Under the pieces are notes generated by a model. The model worked only from the letters and a program-made list of their open reading frames with translations. It was not told where the DNA came from and did no database searches. A stretch of 64,000 bases of DNA from contig JAHBSL010000010.1 in assembly GCA_019639135.1 (NCBI GenBank), positions 1-64,000 on the forward strand, read 5' to 3'. Position 1 is the stretch's first letter, and each line of letters starts with the position of its first letter. Made by a program: the position numbers and the translations under genes. This document shows, in pieces, positions 24,859 to 32,285 of this stretch. The DNA comes from Acidobacteriota bacterium (GTDB lineage Bacteria; Acidobacteriota; Blastocatellia; Pyrinomonadales; Pyrinomonadaceae).

Positions 24859-27036
24859 CTATTTTTCAATAATGCGGACGGTCGAGATCTTATCGCCCTG
24901 GACGATCCGGTCGACCACCGCCATATCGCGTTCGCCGACTTGCCCGAAGACCGTGTAGCCGCCATCAAGGTGCGGCTGCGGTGCGTGAGTAACGAACCAC
25001 TGCGAGCCGCCGGTGTCCTTTCCGGCGAGAGCCATTCCGACCGTGCCGCGGCCGTAGGGAACCATGTTCACCTCGCAGCGGATGGTCCAGCCCGGGCCGC
25101 CCGTGCCGTCGCCGCGAGGGTCGCCATCCTGCATCACAAAATTCGGGACGACGCGATGAACCTCGAGCCCATCGAAGTATTTTGAGTTCGCGAGCCGAAC
25201 AAAGTTATCGACCGTCAGCGGAGCATCGTCTGGCAAAAGGTCGATGGTGAACGTGCCTTTTTTCGTCGTAAGAACCGCTTTCACCGAACCGTTTCGCCTA
25301 GCCGCCGCACGCCGATAGTCGGCCTCGTTATTGAGCACCTGACCGAGCCGCGTGCCCTTGCCGGAGTATCGACGGACGCGGACGAGGTCCGTGCGGTCGA
25401 TGTTCTTCAGGATCGGCGAAAGCTCGCGGCCCTTGAAGGCTTCGTCATTGAGCATCTGATCAACCCGCCGGCGGATCAGGTTATCCGGAGAAACCGCCGC
25501 AACATCGAGCACCGAAAGAGCCTCATTCTTATTCAGCTTGAAGAGAGCGTTCATCGCGGCAAGTGCGGCGTCGTTCTCGTTCGGGTCGTTCATTATCGCG
25601 TATTCGGCGGCGTTCTTGAGGGCATCGAGATTTGCCTCCGCGGCGGGCCGATCGCCAAGCAGCGATGCCGCCGTCGCCCGGATCTGCACATCGTGATTGC
25701 GAAGGGCGAGCCGCAAGATCTCATCAAGACTTTCGGTGCCGAACCGGGCAAATGCCGAAAGCGTTGCCGGAGCGGCCATTATCGCGCCAGCATCTTCCTT
25801 CGGGTCGGCAGTTGCCATTGCCCGGGCAAGCGGTTCGAGGATCGCTGCGGCCTCGCTCTTCAGCTTCTTGCCTTCTTCGGTCTTCGGTTCGATGACGGCA
25901 AATTCACCGACGATCATCGCCAGCGTCCGGTACTGCTTCCAGCTTGTCAGCTCGGGCGCATTGCCTTCGCCGCGGGCGGGCGCAACGCGAACGCGGGCGA
26001 CGTAAACCTCCGAGGTCGCACCTTTGTCGAGCGTTGCAAACTCCTTGAAGAGCTTTAGCACCGCCTCATTGAAGCTTCCCGGAACGATCTGCCCGAGCGC
26101 TACGGCGACCTCAACGAACTCACTATGCTCAGCCGGAATGATGCCGTCGGCCATCGAACGTTTATAGTCTGCGAGAAGCTTCGTGCCGTGTGCGGTCAGT
26201 GCCTCGGCTGCCTTTGCATCTTTCAATTGGGCGAGCGAACGGACAGCCGAAACGCGGACGCGGCTGTCGGCATCTGATGTGGCAACTTTGATCAAAAGGT
26301 CAACCGCCGTCTTGTCATCGGCGGCGCCGAGCAACCGGGCGGCATTTGCCCGAACGATCGGATCGGCGGCCTTTGAGAGAAGTTCGCGGGCCTTTTCGCT
26401 CGCGATCTTGCTGCGAAGCCGGGCAAGCGCGTTGAGCGAATCGGCAGCGAGCCTCGCATCTGAATAGCCGACAAATGGCACAACGGCTTCCGCTCCGCCC
26501 TCGGGGCGTGCTCGCAAAACTGCGGTCACGCCGGCAAGGATCAGATCTATGTGCGGGCCCGAACGCTTCCGGTTCTCATGGGCAAGCGTGCTCACGACCG
26601 CGGCACCGAGCTTCTTCGAGCGTTCATCGGCCGCATTTGCGGCGGCGATCTTGCCGGCTGCTTCGGCGGCACGCGCCCGTATCTCGGGCCGGCCTTGAAA
26701 GTCGCCCAATACCTTTATGATCGCATCCGCCGCCTCGATCGATTCGATCTCACCGAGAGCAAACGCGGCCATTACGCGGACCTCGATCACTGTGTCTTTT
26801 GCTAAAAGCTCGGCGAGCGGGCCGACGGCCACCGCATCGCCGATCCGCCCGGCGGCAAGCGTCGCACGACGCCGAATGGCCGGATCTTTATGCCTCAAAA
26901 GCTCCGTTAGCTCGGCGTCAAAACGAAGTTCGTCCTCGGCACGAAGTATCTTGACCTCGATATCGAGCGGAACCTGAGCCGCGGCCGCAATGGCAACGAA
27001 AGCGATCAAGAGGAGCGTTTTGCCTAAGTGTTTCAC
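24859..27036 (-). CDS. HEAT-repeat protein with C-terminal cyclophilin (PPIase) domain
   Basis: 725 residues. After a signal peptide (1-20) come about ten HEAT/PBS-lyase-like repeats (e.g. DPAIRRRATLAAGRIGD, ADSRVRVSAVRSLAQLKD), reaching about residue 560. The last ~150 residues are a cyclophilin: VHRVVPNFVMQDGDPRGDGTGG and GGSQWFVTHAPQPHLDGGYTVFG carry the active-site R, F, M and Q. It likely catalyses prolyl cis-trans isomerisation of exported proteins, with the HEAT solenoid binding clients (inference). It lies 3 bp after the OsmC gene, in one operon. Confidence 0.9.
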   Translation of the reverse strand: MKHLGKTLLLIAFVAIAAAAQVPLDIEVKILRAEDELRFDAELTELLRHKDPAIRRRATLAAGRIGDAVAVGPLAELLAKDTVIEVRVMAAFALGEIESIEAADAIIKVLGDFQGRPEIRARAAEAAGKIAAANAADERSKKLGAAVVSTLAHENRKRSGPHIDLILAGVTAVLRARPEGGAEAVVPFVGYSDARLAADSLNALARLRSKIASEKARELLSKAADPIVRANAARLLGAADDKTAVDLLIKVATSDADSRVRVSAVRSLAQLKDAKAAEALTAHGTKLLADYKRSMADGIIPAEHSEFVEVAVALGQIVPGSFNEAVLKLFKEFATLDKGATSEVYVARVRVAPARGEGNAPELTSWKQYRTLAMIVGEFAVIEPKTEEGKKLKSEAAAILEPLARAMATADPKEDAGAIMAAPATLSAFARFGTESLDEILRLALRNHDVQIRATAASLLGDRPAAEANLDALKNAAEYAIMNDPNENDAALAAMNALFKLNKNEALSVLDVAAVSPDNLIRRRVDQMLNDEAFKGRELSPILKNIDRTDLVRVRRYSGKGTRLGQVLNNEADYRRAAARRNGSVKAVLTTKKGTFTIDLLPDDAPLTVDNFVRLANSKYFDGLEVHRVVPNFVMQDGDPRGDGTGGPGWTIRCEVNMVPYGRGTVGMALAGKDTGGSQWFVTHAPQPHLDGGYTVFGQVGERDMAVVDRIVQGDKISTVRIIEK

Positions 27037-27039
27037 GAT

Positions 27040-27480
27040 CTATCCTCCTTCTTCCGTACCGGCCTCGATGATCTCAAAGCTGGTGGTTATCTCCGCCGTC
27101 GGGCGAACGGTGGCGGAAACCGAGCAATATTTCGTGTCCGAGAGCTCGATCGCCCGGGCGACAGCAGCCTCCGAAACGCCGCGTCCATGCACGATATGGT
27201 GGACGTGGAACGTCTCGTACTTTCGCGGGTGGTCCTCGGCTCGCGTCCCGGTGACCTTTACCCGATATTCGGACACGTCCTGCCGCTTTTTCTGGAGGAT
27301 CGAGATTACGTCCGCGGCCGTGCAGGCGGCGACCGAAACGAGCAGCAACTCCATCGGGGTTGGTGCCGATTTCCTATCTCCTTTAGTATCAATGGCAAAC
27401 GAGTGTCCGCTCGGGCTCGTGCCGATGAACATATCGTCTCCGGCAAATTGAATGACGGCCTCGACGGGCAATGATGACAT
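27040..27480 (-). CDS. OsmC/Ohr family protein
   Basis: 146 residues. Typical OsmC features are MELLLVSVAACTAADVISILQKKR with the first redox Cys, and YCSVSATVRPTAEI with the second. Members reduce organic peroxides through the two cysteines. This one belongs to the general OsmC/YhfA type rather than clear Ohr. It is the first gene of a two-gene operon with the HEAT-cyclophilin. Confidence 0.88.
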   Translation of the reverse strand: MSSLPVEAVIQFAGDDMFIGTSPSGHSFAIDTKGDRKSAPTPMELLLVSVAACTAADVISILQKKRQDVSEYRVKVTGTRAEDHPRKYETFHVHHIVHGRGVSEAAVARAIELSDTKYCSVSATVRPTAEITTSFEIIEAGTEEGG

Positions 27481-27646
27481 AATGTTTCTGCTCCCCTTGA
27501 TTGGTTGATCTGCATAAAAATCTTAGCACAGCCGGGCATTGATATGCGGGGCAGGATAATTTGAACAACTTCTGGTATAAGAAATGCTTCAAAGGCGGTG
27601 AGGGATGCGTGTGTCTTTTGCGGCACACGGCATACACGGTGAGAGT

Positions 27647-29299
27647 ATGAAACGGTTTTATCAGGGAACGGGCGTCGCGGCACTCTTGGCCGCATTGGTT
27701 TTTGGGTTTGCCTCGAGCGTCGCGGCTCAGAGCATCAACGAACGCGAGGTGCGCGATACGGTCCGCAGCCTGCGGTCGAAGATCGATGACCTCGATATGA
27801 CGCTCAACTTTCAGCTCAGGAGCAATTCGGCCTCGCGGACGGTTCGCGAAGATGCCCGTTCGGGCATCGACGCTCTGAAGAACGCAGTGAAAACGTTCGA
27901 TGAGAACGTCGGGCTCCGCCGGGAGAACCGTAGCGATATCGAGCAGATCGTCGCCGCGGGCCGCGACATGGCCGGCTTTTTCACGGCGAATCCGCAGAAC
28001 CGAAGGATCGAAAGCACCTGGACGGACGTCCGCGACCTGATCGACCGGCTTGCGGCAAATTACGGTGTTCGGCCTGACTGGAACGGTCGCGTTTCGAATG
28101 TCTCCGGCGGTGTTGATGACGACGATTATGGCTATCAGCCGGTTGGCGGGCCCGTTTCGCCGGGGCTGACGGGCACCTATAGGCTCGACACCAGCCGCAG
28201 CGAAAAGGCCGCCGACATCGTTGCCGACATCAACATTAGCGGGAGCAACCGGACGGACCTTGAATCAAAGCTCGACGCTCCTGACTCGATCGCTCTGCTC
28301 GTCCGCGGCAGCGAGGTTACACTCGCAACAACGAATGCCGATCCGGTCACGTTTGTGGCCGATGGCCGCGAGAGAACGGAAAACAGCGGAGGCCGGACGG
28401 TTCGCCTGCGAGCCTCGATTCGCGGTGACGAGATCACCATCTCAAGCCTCGGCGGCGAAACGGATTACACGATCATAATTACCTCTATCGATAACGGCCG
28501 CGGGCTTAAGGTAACCCGCCGGATCACGACCGAATACCTTTCGGAGACGATCTTTGCCGACAGCTATTACACAAAGTCCGAACAGACGGCGGGGCTCGGC
28601 ATCGACCCCGCGGTGCAGCGAGACATTCCGACCGATTCGGACGCGAGCTACAGCGACAATGACACGGGATATTCGACGAATGACCCGAATGACCGCGTTG
28701 GTGCAAATAGTCCGAACCCGACGCTGAGCAAGCCGCGGATCGGCCAGTTCATCGTCCCGAACGGAACGGTCATCACCGGCACGCTTGAGAATGAGATCAA
28801 CACCAAGGCCTCGCAGAACAACGATCGGTTCAAGATGACGGTGCAGGGTCCGATGGAGTTTCGCGGTGCGGTGATCGAGGGCTACATTACCGGCGTTGGG
28901 CGTTCGGGACAGGTCTCGGGCCGCTCGAACGTGACCTTCAATTTTGAGCGGATAACGCTCCGCGACGGGCGTGCCTATGACTTTGCCGGTTCGCTTTCGG
29001 GTATCCGCGACGAACGCGGCAAAGAGGTCAAGGTCGATACCGAGGGCACGGCCCAGGGCGACAGCCAAACGAAAGAAACGGCAAAACGCGGCGGCATCGG
29101 TGCCGGTATTGGCGCAGTGATCGGTGCGATCGCAGGCGGCGGTAAGGGTGCTGTTCTAGGGGCGATCATTGGCGGCGGTGCAGGAGCAGGCTCCGTTATC
29201 GCAACCGGCCGCGACGACGTAAGGCTTATGCCGGGTTCGACCATTACGGTCGTCTCATCGTCACCGGTCCGCGGCAATAGTGATCCGCAGAACAACTAA
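27647..29299 (+). CDS. Secreted protein with C-terminal glycine-zipper
   Basis: 550 residues from MKRFYQGTGV. A signal peptide ends near SSVAAQS. Residues ~25-145 are helical (EVRDTVRSLRSKIDDLDMTL). The middle part is beta-rich and Asp/Asn-rich (DTGYSTNDPNDRVG). Near residue 380 is VPNGTVITGTLENEINTKASQ. Around residues 484-525 is a Gly-zipper of repeated GxxxG (GAGIGAVIGAIAGGGKGAVL) that could insert in or associate with a membrane. The function is unknown. An in-frame start 42 bp upstream would precede the signal peptide and is rejected. A strong terminator follows. Confidence 0.75.
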   Translation: MKRFYQGTGVAALLAALVFGFASSVAAQSINEREVRDTVRSLRSKIDDLDMTLNFQLRSNSASRTVREDARSGIDALKNAVKTFDENVGLRRENRSDIEQIVAAGRDMAGFFTANPQNRRIESTWTDVRDLIDRLAANYGVRPDWNGRVSNVSGGVDDDDYGYQPVGGPVSPGLTGTYRLDTSRSEKAADIVADINISGSNRTDLESKLDAPDSIALLVRGSEVTLATTNADPVTFVADGRERTENSGGRTVRLRASIRGDEITISSLGGETDYTIIITSIDNGRGLKVTRRITTEYLSETIFADSYYTKSEQTAGLGIDPAVQRDIPTDSDASYSDNDTGYSTNDPNDRVGANSPNPTLSKPRIGQFIVPNGTVITGTLENEINTKASQNNDRFKMTVQGPMEFRGAVIEGYITGVGRSGQVSGRSNVTFNFERITLRDGRAYDFAGSLSGIRDERGKEVKVDTEGTAQGDSQTKETAKRGGIGAGIGAVIGAIAGGGKGAVLGAIIGGGAGAGSVIATGRDDVRLMPGSTITVVSSSPVRGNSDPQNN

Positions 29300-29319
29300 G
29301 CACCGGCTGAATCGATAAG

Positions 29320-29352
29320 CGGGCGGTGACATGCGTTGCCGCCCGTTTTTTT
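29320..29352 (+). terminator. Intrinsic terminator after the glycine-zipper gene
   Basis: CGGGCGG (29320-29326) pairs with CCGCCCG (29339-29345), followed by seven T. It lies about 20 bp past the stop, which excludes an upstream TTG start for the next gene. Confidence 0.88.
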
Positions 29353-29380
29353 GCGCCCAAAGTTATGCTTTAATCGGCGT

Positions 29381-30181
29381 GTGAAGCATCTGCCGGAAGA
29401 GATCGAAGAGTACCGCGACCGCAAGTGGCGGCGCGAGGATGGTTTGAAGATCGATACGGCGGAGGAAGCCGAATCGATGATAGAGGAACTCGGGTTTTGC
29501 CTTGGACTGACCGATGTTCGGAAAGCGATGCCCTCTATTTATATCGCCGTCTGCGGCCGGCGGGATGCCCACATGCCGCGGAATGTGCAGAAAGATGCCG
29601 AAGCGAGCAGGGCATGGGTACTGAAGGACGAGCTAATGGCTCGCGGAAAGGTCTACTACGGTAAGCTCATCAAAGGAAAGTCTTGGTTCGTTGCACGCCG
29701 GATGATCCCCGTTTTCAACGCGATCTTGGGTTGTTCGAGGACGGGTGAGAGCGGAGTGCTCTCAAAAGATGCACAGGCCGTCCTGAAAGTGCTGCGGAAG
29801 GAATGGGAAATGGCGACGGGCGACCTTCGCGACGCGTGTGGATTTAAGGACAAAAAGGACCTCACCAAAGCGCTCGACGAACTGCAGCTTCGAATGAAGG
29901 TCGTACCGCAGGAAGCTCTTTACGTGCCGAAGTTCACATACATCTGGACCCTGGCCGAGGCCCGATTCCCTTCGGAGATCAAGATCAAAATGAAGCGCGA
30001 AGATGCCGTTCGCGAACTGGCCCGAACCTATCTGCAAATGTGCGGGATGACACTGCTTGGCGAACTCTCGGGCAAATTCGGTCTTAACCGCAAGGAAGCC
30101 GGCAAAGCAAACCATGAATTGGTCGATGAAGGGTTCGCTGAACGAATCGAAAAGGGCGTTTACAATCTTTCTGGGATTTGA
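29381..30181 (+). CDS. AlkZ-related winged-helix protein
   Basis: 266 residues from a GTG start (VKHLPEEIEEYRD). It appears to hold two or three winged-helix modules: LSKDAQAVLKVLRKEW...TGDLRDACGFKDKKDLTKALDEL is a readable one, and LLGELSGKFGLNRKEAGKANHELVDEGFAERI a second. The arrangement resembles the HTH_42/AlkZ (YcaQ) DNA-glycosylase family, but the catalytic Gln-x-Gln of true AlkZ was not found. It may be a non-catalytic DNA-binding relative. The family call is moderate. Confidence 0.55.
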   Translation: MKHLPEEIEEYRDRKWRREDGLKIDTAEEAESMIEELGFCLGLTDVRKAMPSIYIAVCGRRDAHMPRNVQKDAEASRAWVLKDELMARGKVYYGKLIKGKSWFVARRMIPVFNAILGCSRTGESGVLSKDAQAVLKVLRKEWEMATGDLRDACGFKDKKDLTKALDELQLRMKVVPQEALYVPKFTYIWTLAEARFPSEIKIKMKREDAVRELARTYLQMCGMTLLGELSGKFGLNRKEAGKANHELVDEGFAERIEKGVYNLSGI

Positions 30182-30321
30182 ATGATCCGTTCAGTGGCAA
30201 AAATCGACCGCTTCCGAATGCAGAAACGCAGTTCATTGAATTCTCTACGCGGAACGGTCTTTATCGGTTAAATTAGGTTTGTTCGATGCAAATCGGACTC
30301 TACCTTATAGCTACGTCAAAG

Positions 30322-30370
30322 GGCGGAAGGCACATCCGGGAAATGGGCCTTCCGCCTCTCCTTTTGCTGC
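30322..30370 (+). terminator. Possible terminator hairpin
   Basis: GGCGGAAGGC (30322-30331) pairs perfectly with GCCTTCCGCC (30347-30356), followed by TCTCCTTTTGCT. It lies 140 bp past the AlkZ-related gene. The T-run is interrupted, so the call is uncertain. Confidence 0.5.
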
Positions 30371-30437
30371 GAACGAAAAATGCCCGCCGGCCGCTTTCCG
30401 AGCGTCCGCGGACATTTTCGGTTATTGAAGGCAGGAC

Positions 30438-30650
30438 CTATTTAAAGATGCCCTTGAAGAACTCTTCTATCTGATGGAAAAGGCATCCGCACGAGTTAAC
30501 ATCGCAGTCCTTTCTTTGAGGCTCAAATTTTCCGTCCGGCGTGTAGCATGTTGAGTGCCGCTTCTCATCAAAAATACTGGCGTGAACGACGCCGACTACG
30601 CCAACCGAAACGAACATCACTAGAGCGACGATCCTTGCAATTTTCTTCAT
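30438..30650 (-). CDS. Small secreted Cys-containing protein
   Basis: 70 residues: a Lys-start hydrophobic signal (IVALVMFVSVGVVGVVHAS), then a short polar mature peptide with four Cys (STCYTPDGKF, KDCDVNSCGC) that could form two disulfides or bind metal. The ribosome-binding site AGGAGAG is well placed before the ATG. The family is not recognised. Confidence 0.65.
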   Translation of the reverse strand: MKKIARIVALVMFVSVGVVGVVHASIFDEKRHSTCYTPDGKFEPQRKDCDVNSCGCLFHQIEEFFKGIFK

Positions 30651-30810
30651 TTGATCTCTCCTAGCTCGGCTAAAAAGGTGGAGCAGGCCCGATAGGCCCG
30701 CAAAACAGGTTTTGGAATTCTATACCTGATAGCCAAAAAAATCAATACCTTTGTGCCGATCGTTCGCCTGAGCGTCTGCATTCAGCGATCAGGTAGTTCT
30801 ATAGATCAGT

Positions 30811-31056
30811 CTAAGCGGCCCGGAGTTTTCGCGCACGGAAAATGCGGTCTCGTATTTCGCCGACCAGTTGCTTGGTTTCAGCGGGGAACTGTTGTAGAAG
30901 TAGGTTCAATTCTGATGGGAACTCAACTCCAAAAAGGCCCTTTTGATCCACAATTTTTGCGTCATAGACCTTCCTGTCGCCATTCAGCCGAACGGCGAGG
31001 CTGACACCGTCCGCTGACGCTTTCAGGATGCTTAATTTGATCGTTAAGGAAACCAT
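30811..31056 (-). CDS. Small protein paired with papain-like protease (putative immunity/partner)
   Basis: 81 residues, not recognised. The N-terminal half is beta-like (MVSLTIKLSILKASADGVSLAV) and the C-terminal half is helical and basic (GEIRDRIFRARKLR). It overlaps the preceding protease gene by 13 bp, so expression is coupled. The order suggests a toxin followed by its immunity or inhibitor protein, but this is inference only. Confidence 0.6.
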   Translation of the reverse strand: MVSLTIKLSILKASADGVSLAVRLNGDRKVYDAKIVDQKGLFGVEFPSELNLLLQQFPAETKQLVGEIRDRIFRARKLRAA

Positions 31057-31514
31057 CGCAATATCACTTGACCTCCCCTATGGGCTAGGAAATCCGCACG
31101 TGCCATTTTATATGATGTTTGATCGAGCGGATCTTTGATCTTCACCAAACCAGTTGAGGTTCTACCACCGACAATGACCGCGTGCCCCATCGTCAACGGT
31201 TCGCAGAGAATTACGGCCCAATTCTTTTGGCGAAAGAGCGTATCCAAGCTCTGATCGTCGGTCGTTAATCCTCGCCATGACCGCCCATCGTCCGTCGCCT
31301 TGTCAAACTCGTTAAGAGCCCTGGCCAAGCTGCCAAACTCGGCCGGTTCGCCTATGATATCACGTATTTTGGCTTGCGGAACGACAAGACCGCGATTGAA
31401 AAGAAGCATCTCACCGACAGCCGAAACGCACGAGAGCCCGCTCGTTTGTTTGACGATCGAGGCGTCAAATTTCTCGTCAATTCGTCGCCAATTGCCGCCT
31501 GCTCCCCCGATCAT
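31044..31514 (-). CDS. Papain-like cysteine peptidase domain protein
   Basis: 156 residues. The active-site pattern is KQTSGLSCVSAVGEML (Gln, then catalytic Cys near residue 29). His lies in MGHAVIVGG near 110, and Asp in IKDPLDQTSYKM near 128. This fits the C39/C70-like papain folds used in peptide-cutting enzymes and in polymorphic toxin tips. There is no signal peptide or transport domain, and the protein is the size of a single domain. It starts 6 bp beyond the dehydrogenase E1 remnant and overlaps the 81-residue gene. Confidence 0.65.
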   Translation of the reverse strand: MIGGAGGNWRRIDEKFDASIVKQTSGLSCVSAVGEMLLFNRGLVVPQAKIRDIIGEPAEFGSLARALNEFDKATDDGRSWRGLTTDDQSLDTLFRQKNWAVILCEPLTMGHAVIVGGRTSTGLVKIKDPLDQTSYKMARADFLAHRGGQVILRWFP

Positions 31515-31520
31515 CGCTTA

Positions 31521-31629
31521 CTAATACTTGATCAACTCCTGCACCGCTTTCTCTACATCTTCGCTCTGGGGCAGGATGAAATCTTCGACCTGCGGAGCGT
31601 ACGCGACGAAGGTGTCGGCGAAGCTGACA
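31521..31629 (-). pseudogene. Remnant: last 35 codons and stop of a dehydrogenase E1 (beta) gene
   Basis: Read on the minus strand this encodes [39 protein letters not shown]. The intact E1 gene at 32286 ends [35 protein letters not shown]. Counting by eye, 88 of 109 nucleotides and 29 of 35 residues match. Many changes are at third positions, so the copy diverged while under protein-level selection. Homology starts exactly at the stop codon and ends after 35 codons. A HigBA-type TA pair lies between the remnant and the intact gene. Confidence 0.9.
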
Positions 31630-31645
31630 CGGAATCAATACACAT

Positions 31646-31933
31646 TCAAGAGGCCAGTTCGATCTTGACCTTGAGTCCCAGCGCCTTAGCGACCTTTGAA
31701 ACGGTGGCAAAACTCGGATTGCCATCAGGTGAAAGTGCTTTATATAGTCCGGCTCTTGTCATTCCGGCCGAGCGTGCCAACTCGGTCATGTTTCGGGCGC
31801 GGGCGATGTCGCCGAGTGCGGCTGCGATGAGAGCCGGGTCGCCATCCTCTTGACATGCTTCAAGATAAAGGCGGATGTCCTCTTCCGTTTCGAGGTAATC
31901 CGCCGTATCGTACCGACTAAATTTTTCAGCCAT
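31646..31933 (-). CDS. HigA-like antitoxin (addiction module antidote)
   Basis: 95 residues from MAEKFSRYDTADYL. A helix-turn-helix is visible: MTELARSAGMTRAGLYKALSPDGNPSFATVSKVAKALGLKV in shortened form spans residues ~50-92. This matches the 'addiction module antidote' type that follows its toxin gene. GGGAGG lies about 6 bp before the ATG. The toxin stop at 31936 is 3 bp upstream, so the pair is co-translated in toxin-first order, as in higBA. Confidence 0.88.
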   Translation of the reverse strand: MAEKFSRYDTADYLETEEDIRLYLEACQEDGDPALIAAALGDIARARNMTELARSAGMTRAGLYKALSPDGNPSFATVSKVAKALGLKVKIELAS

Positions 31934-31935
31934 TA

Positions 31936-32232
31936 TCAATCCTCCCACGCCGCCGCGATCTCGTGAGCTTTTGCTATGTCCTTCTGCTGGGTGCTCTTAT
32001 CTCCGCCGCAAAGCAAGATCACCAGGAAATTGCCTCGCTCCATGAAGTAAACGCGATATCCGGGTCCGTAGTCGATCCGCATCTCGCTTAGCCCTTCTCC
32101 TATCGGCTTTACGTCACCCGGATTACCGAGGCCTAGCCTTCGGATCCGCATTTCAATACGAGCCTTTGCCCGAGAATCGCGAAGATTGCTCAACCAACGG
32201 TCGAAAGTATCACTTTTAATAATTTCGACCAA
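31936..32232 (-). CDS. HigB-like toxin (RelE/ParE superfamily)
   Basis: 98 residues from a TTG start (L/MVEIIKSDTFDRWLSNLRDS...). It shows the 'addiction module killer' pattern KARIEMRIRRLGLGNPGDVKPIGEGLSEMRIDYGPGYRVYF in overlapping pieces, ending in GGDKSTQQKDIAKAHEIA. Members cut mRNA on the ribosome. An upstream ATG at 32265 is open, but it lies inside the promoter and operator (TTGACA/TAGTAT), so the TTG at 32230-32232 is preferred. The mRNA would then be almost leaderless. Confidence 0.85.
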   Translation of the reverse strand: MVEIIKSDTFDRWLSNLRDSRAKARIEMRIRRLGLGNPGDVKPIGEGLSEMRIDYGPGYRVYFMERGNFLVILLCGGDKSTQQKDIAKAHEIAAAWED

Positions 32233-32236
32233 TTGT

Positions 32237-32277
32237 ATACTACAGTTGACGCTGTAAAATGTCAACTATAGTTGACA
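32237..32277 (-). promoter_or_regulatory. Promoter and palindromic operator of the higBA-type pair
   Basis: -35 TTGACA (32260-32265), exact 17-bp spacer and -10 TAGTAT (32237-32242) on the minus strand. A perfect 18-bp palindrome TGTCAACTATAGTTGACA covers 32260-32277, overlapping the -35. A further half-site GTTGAC lies at 32245-32250. This is the expected layout for autorepression by the HTH antitoxin. Confidence 0.85.
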
Positions 32278-32285
32278 AGCGAATT

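Noticed and set aside
30182..30437. tRNA or small RNA gene
   Set aside because: No cloverleaf or TTCGAATC arm; only a hairpin at 30322.
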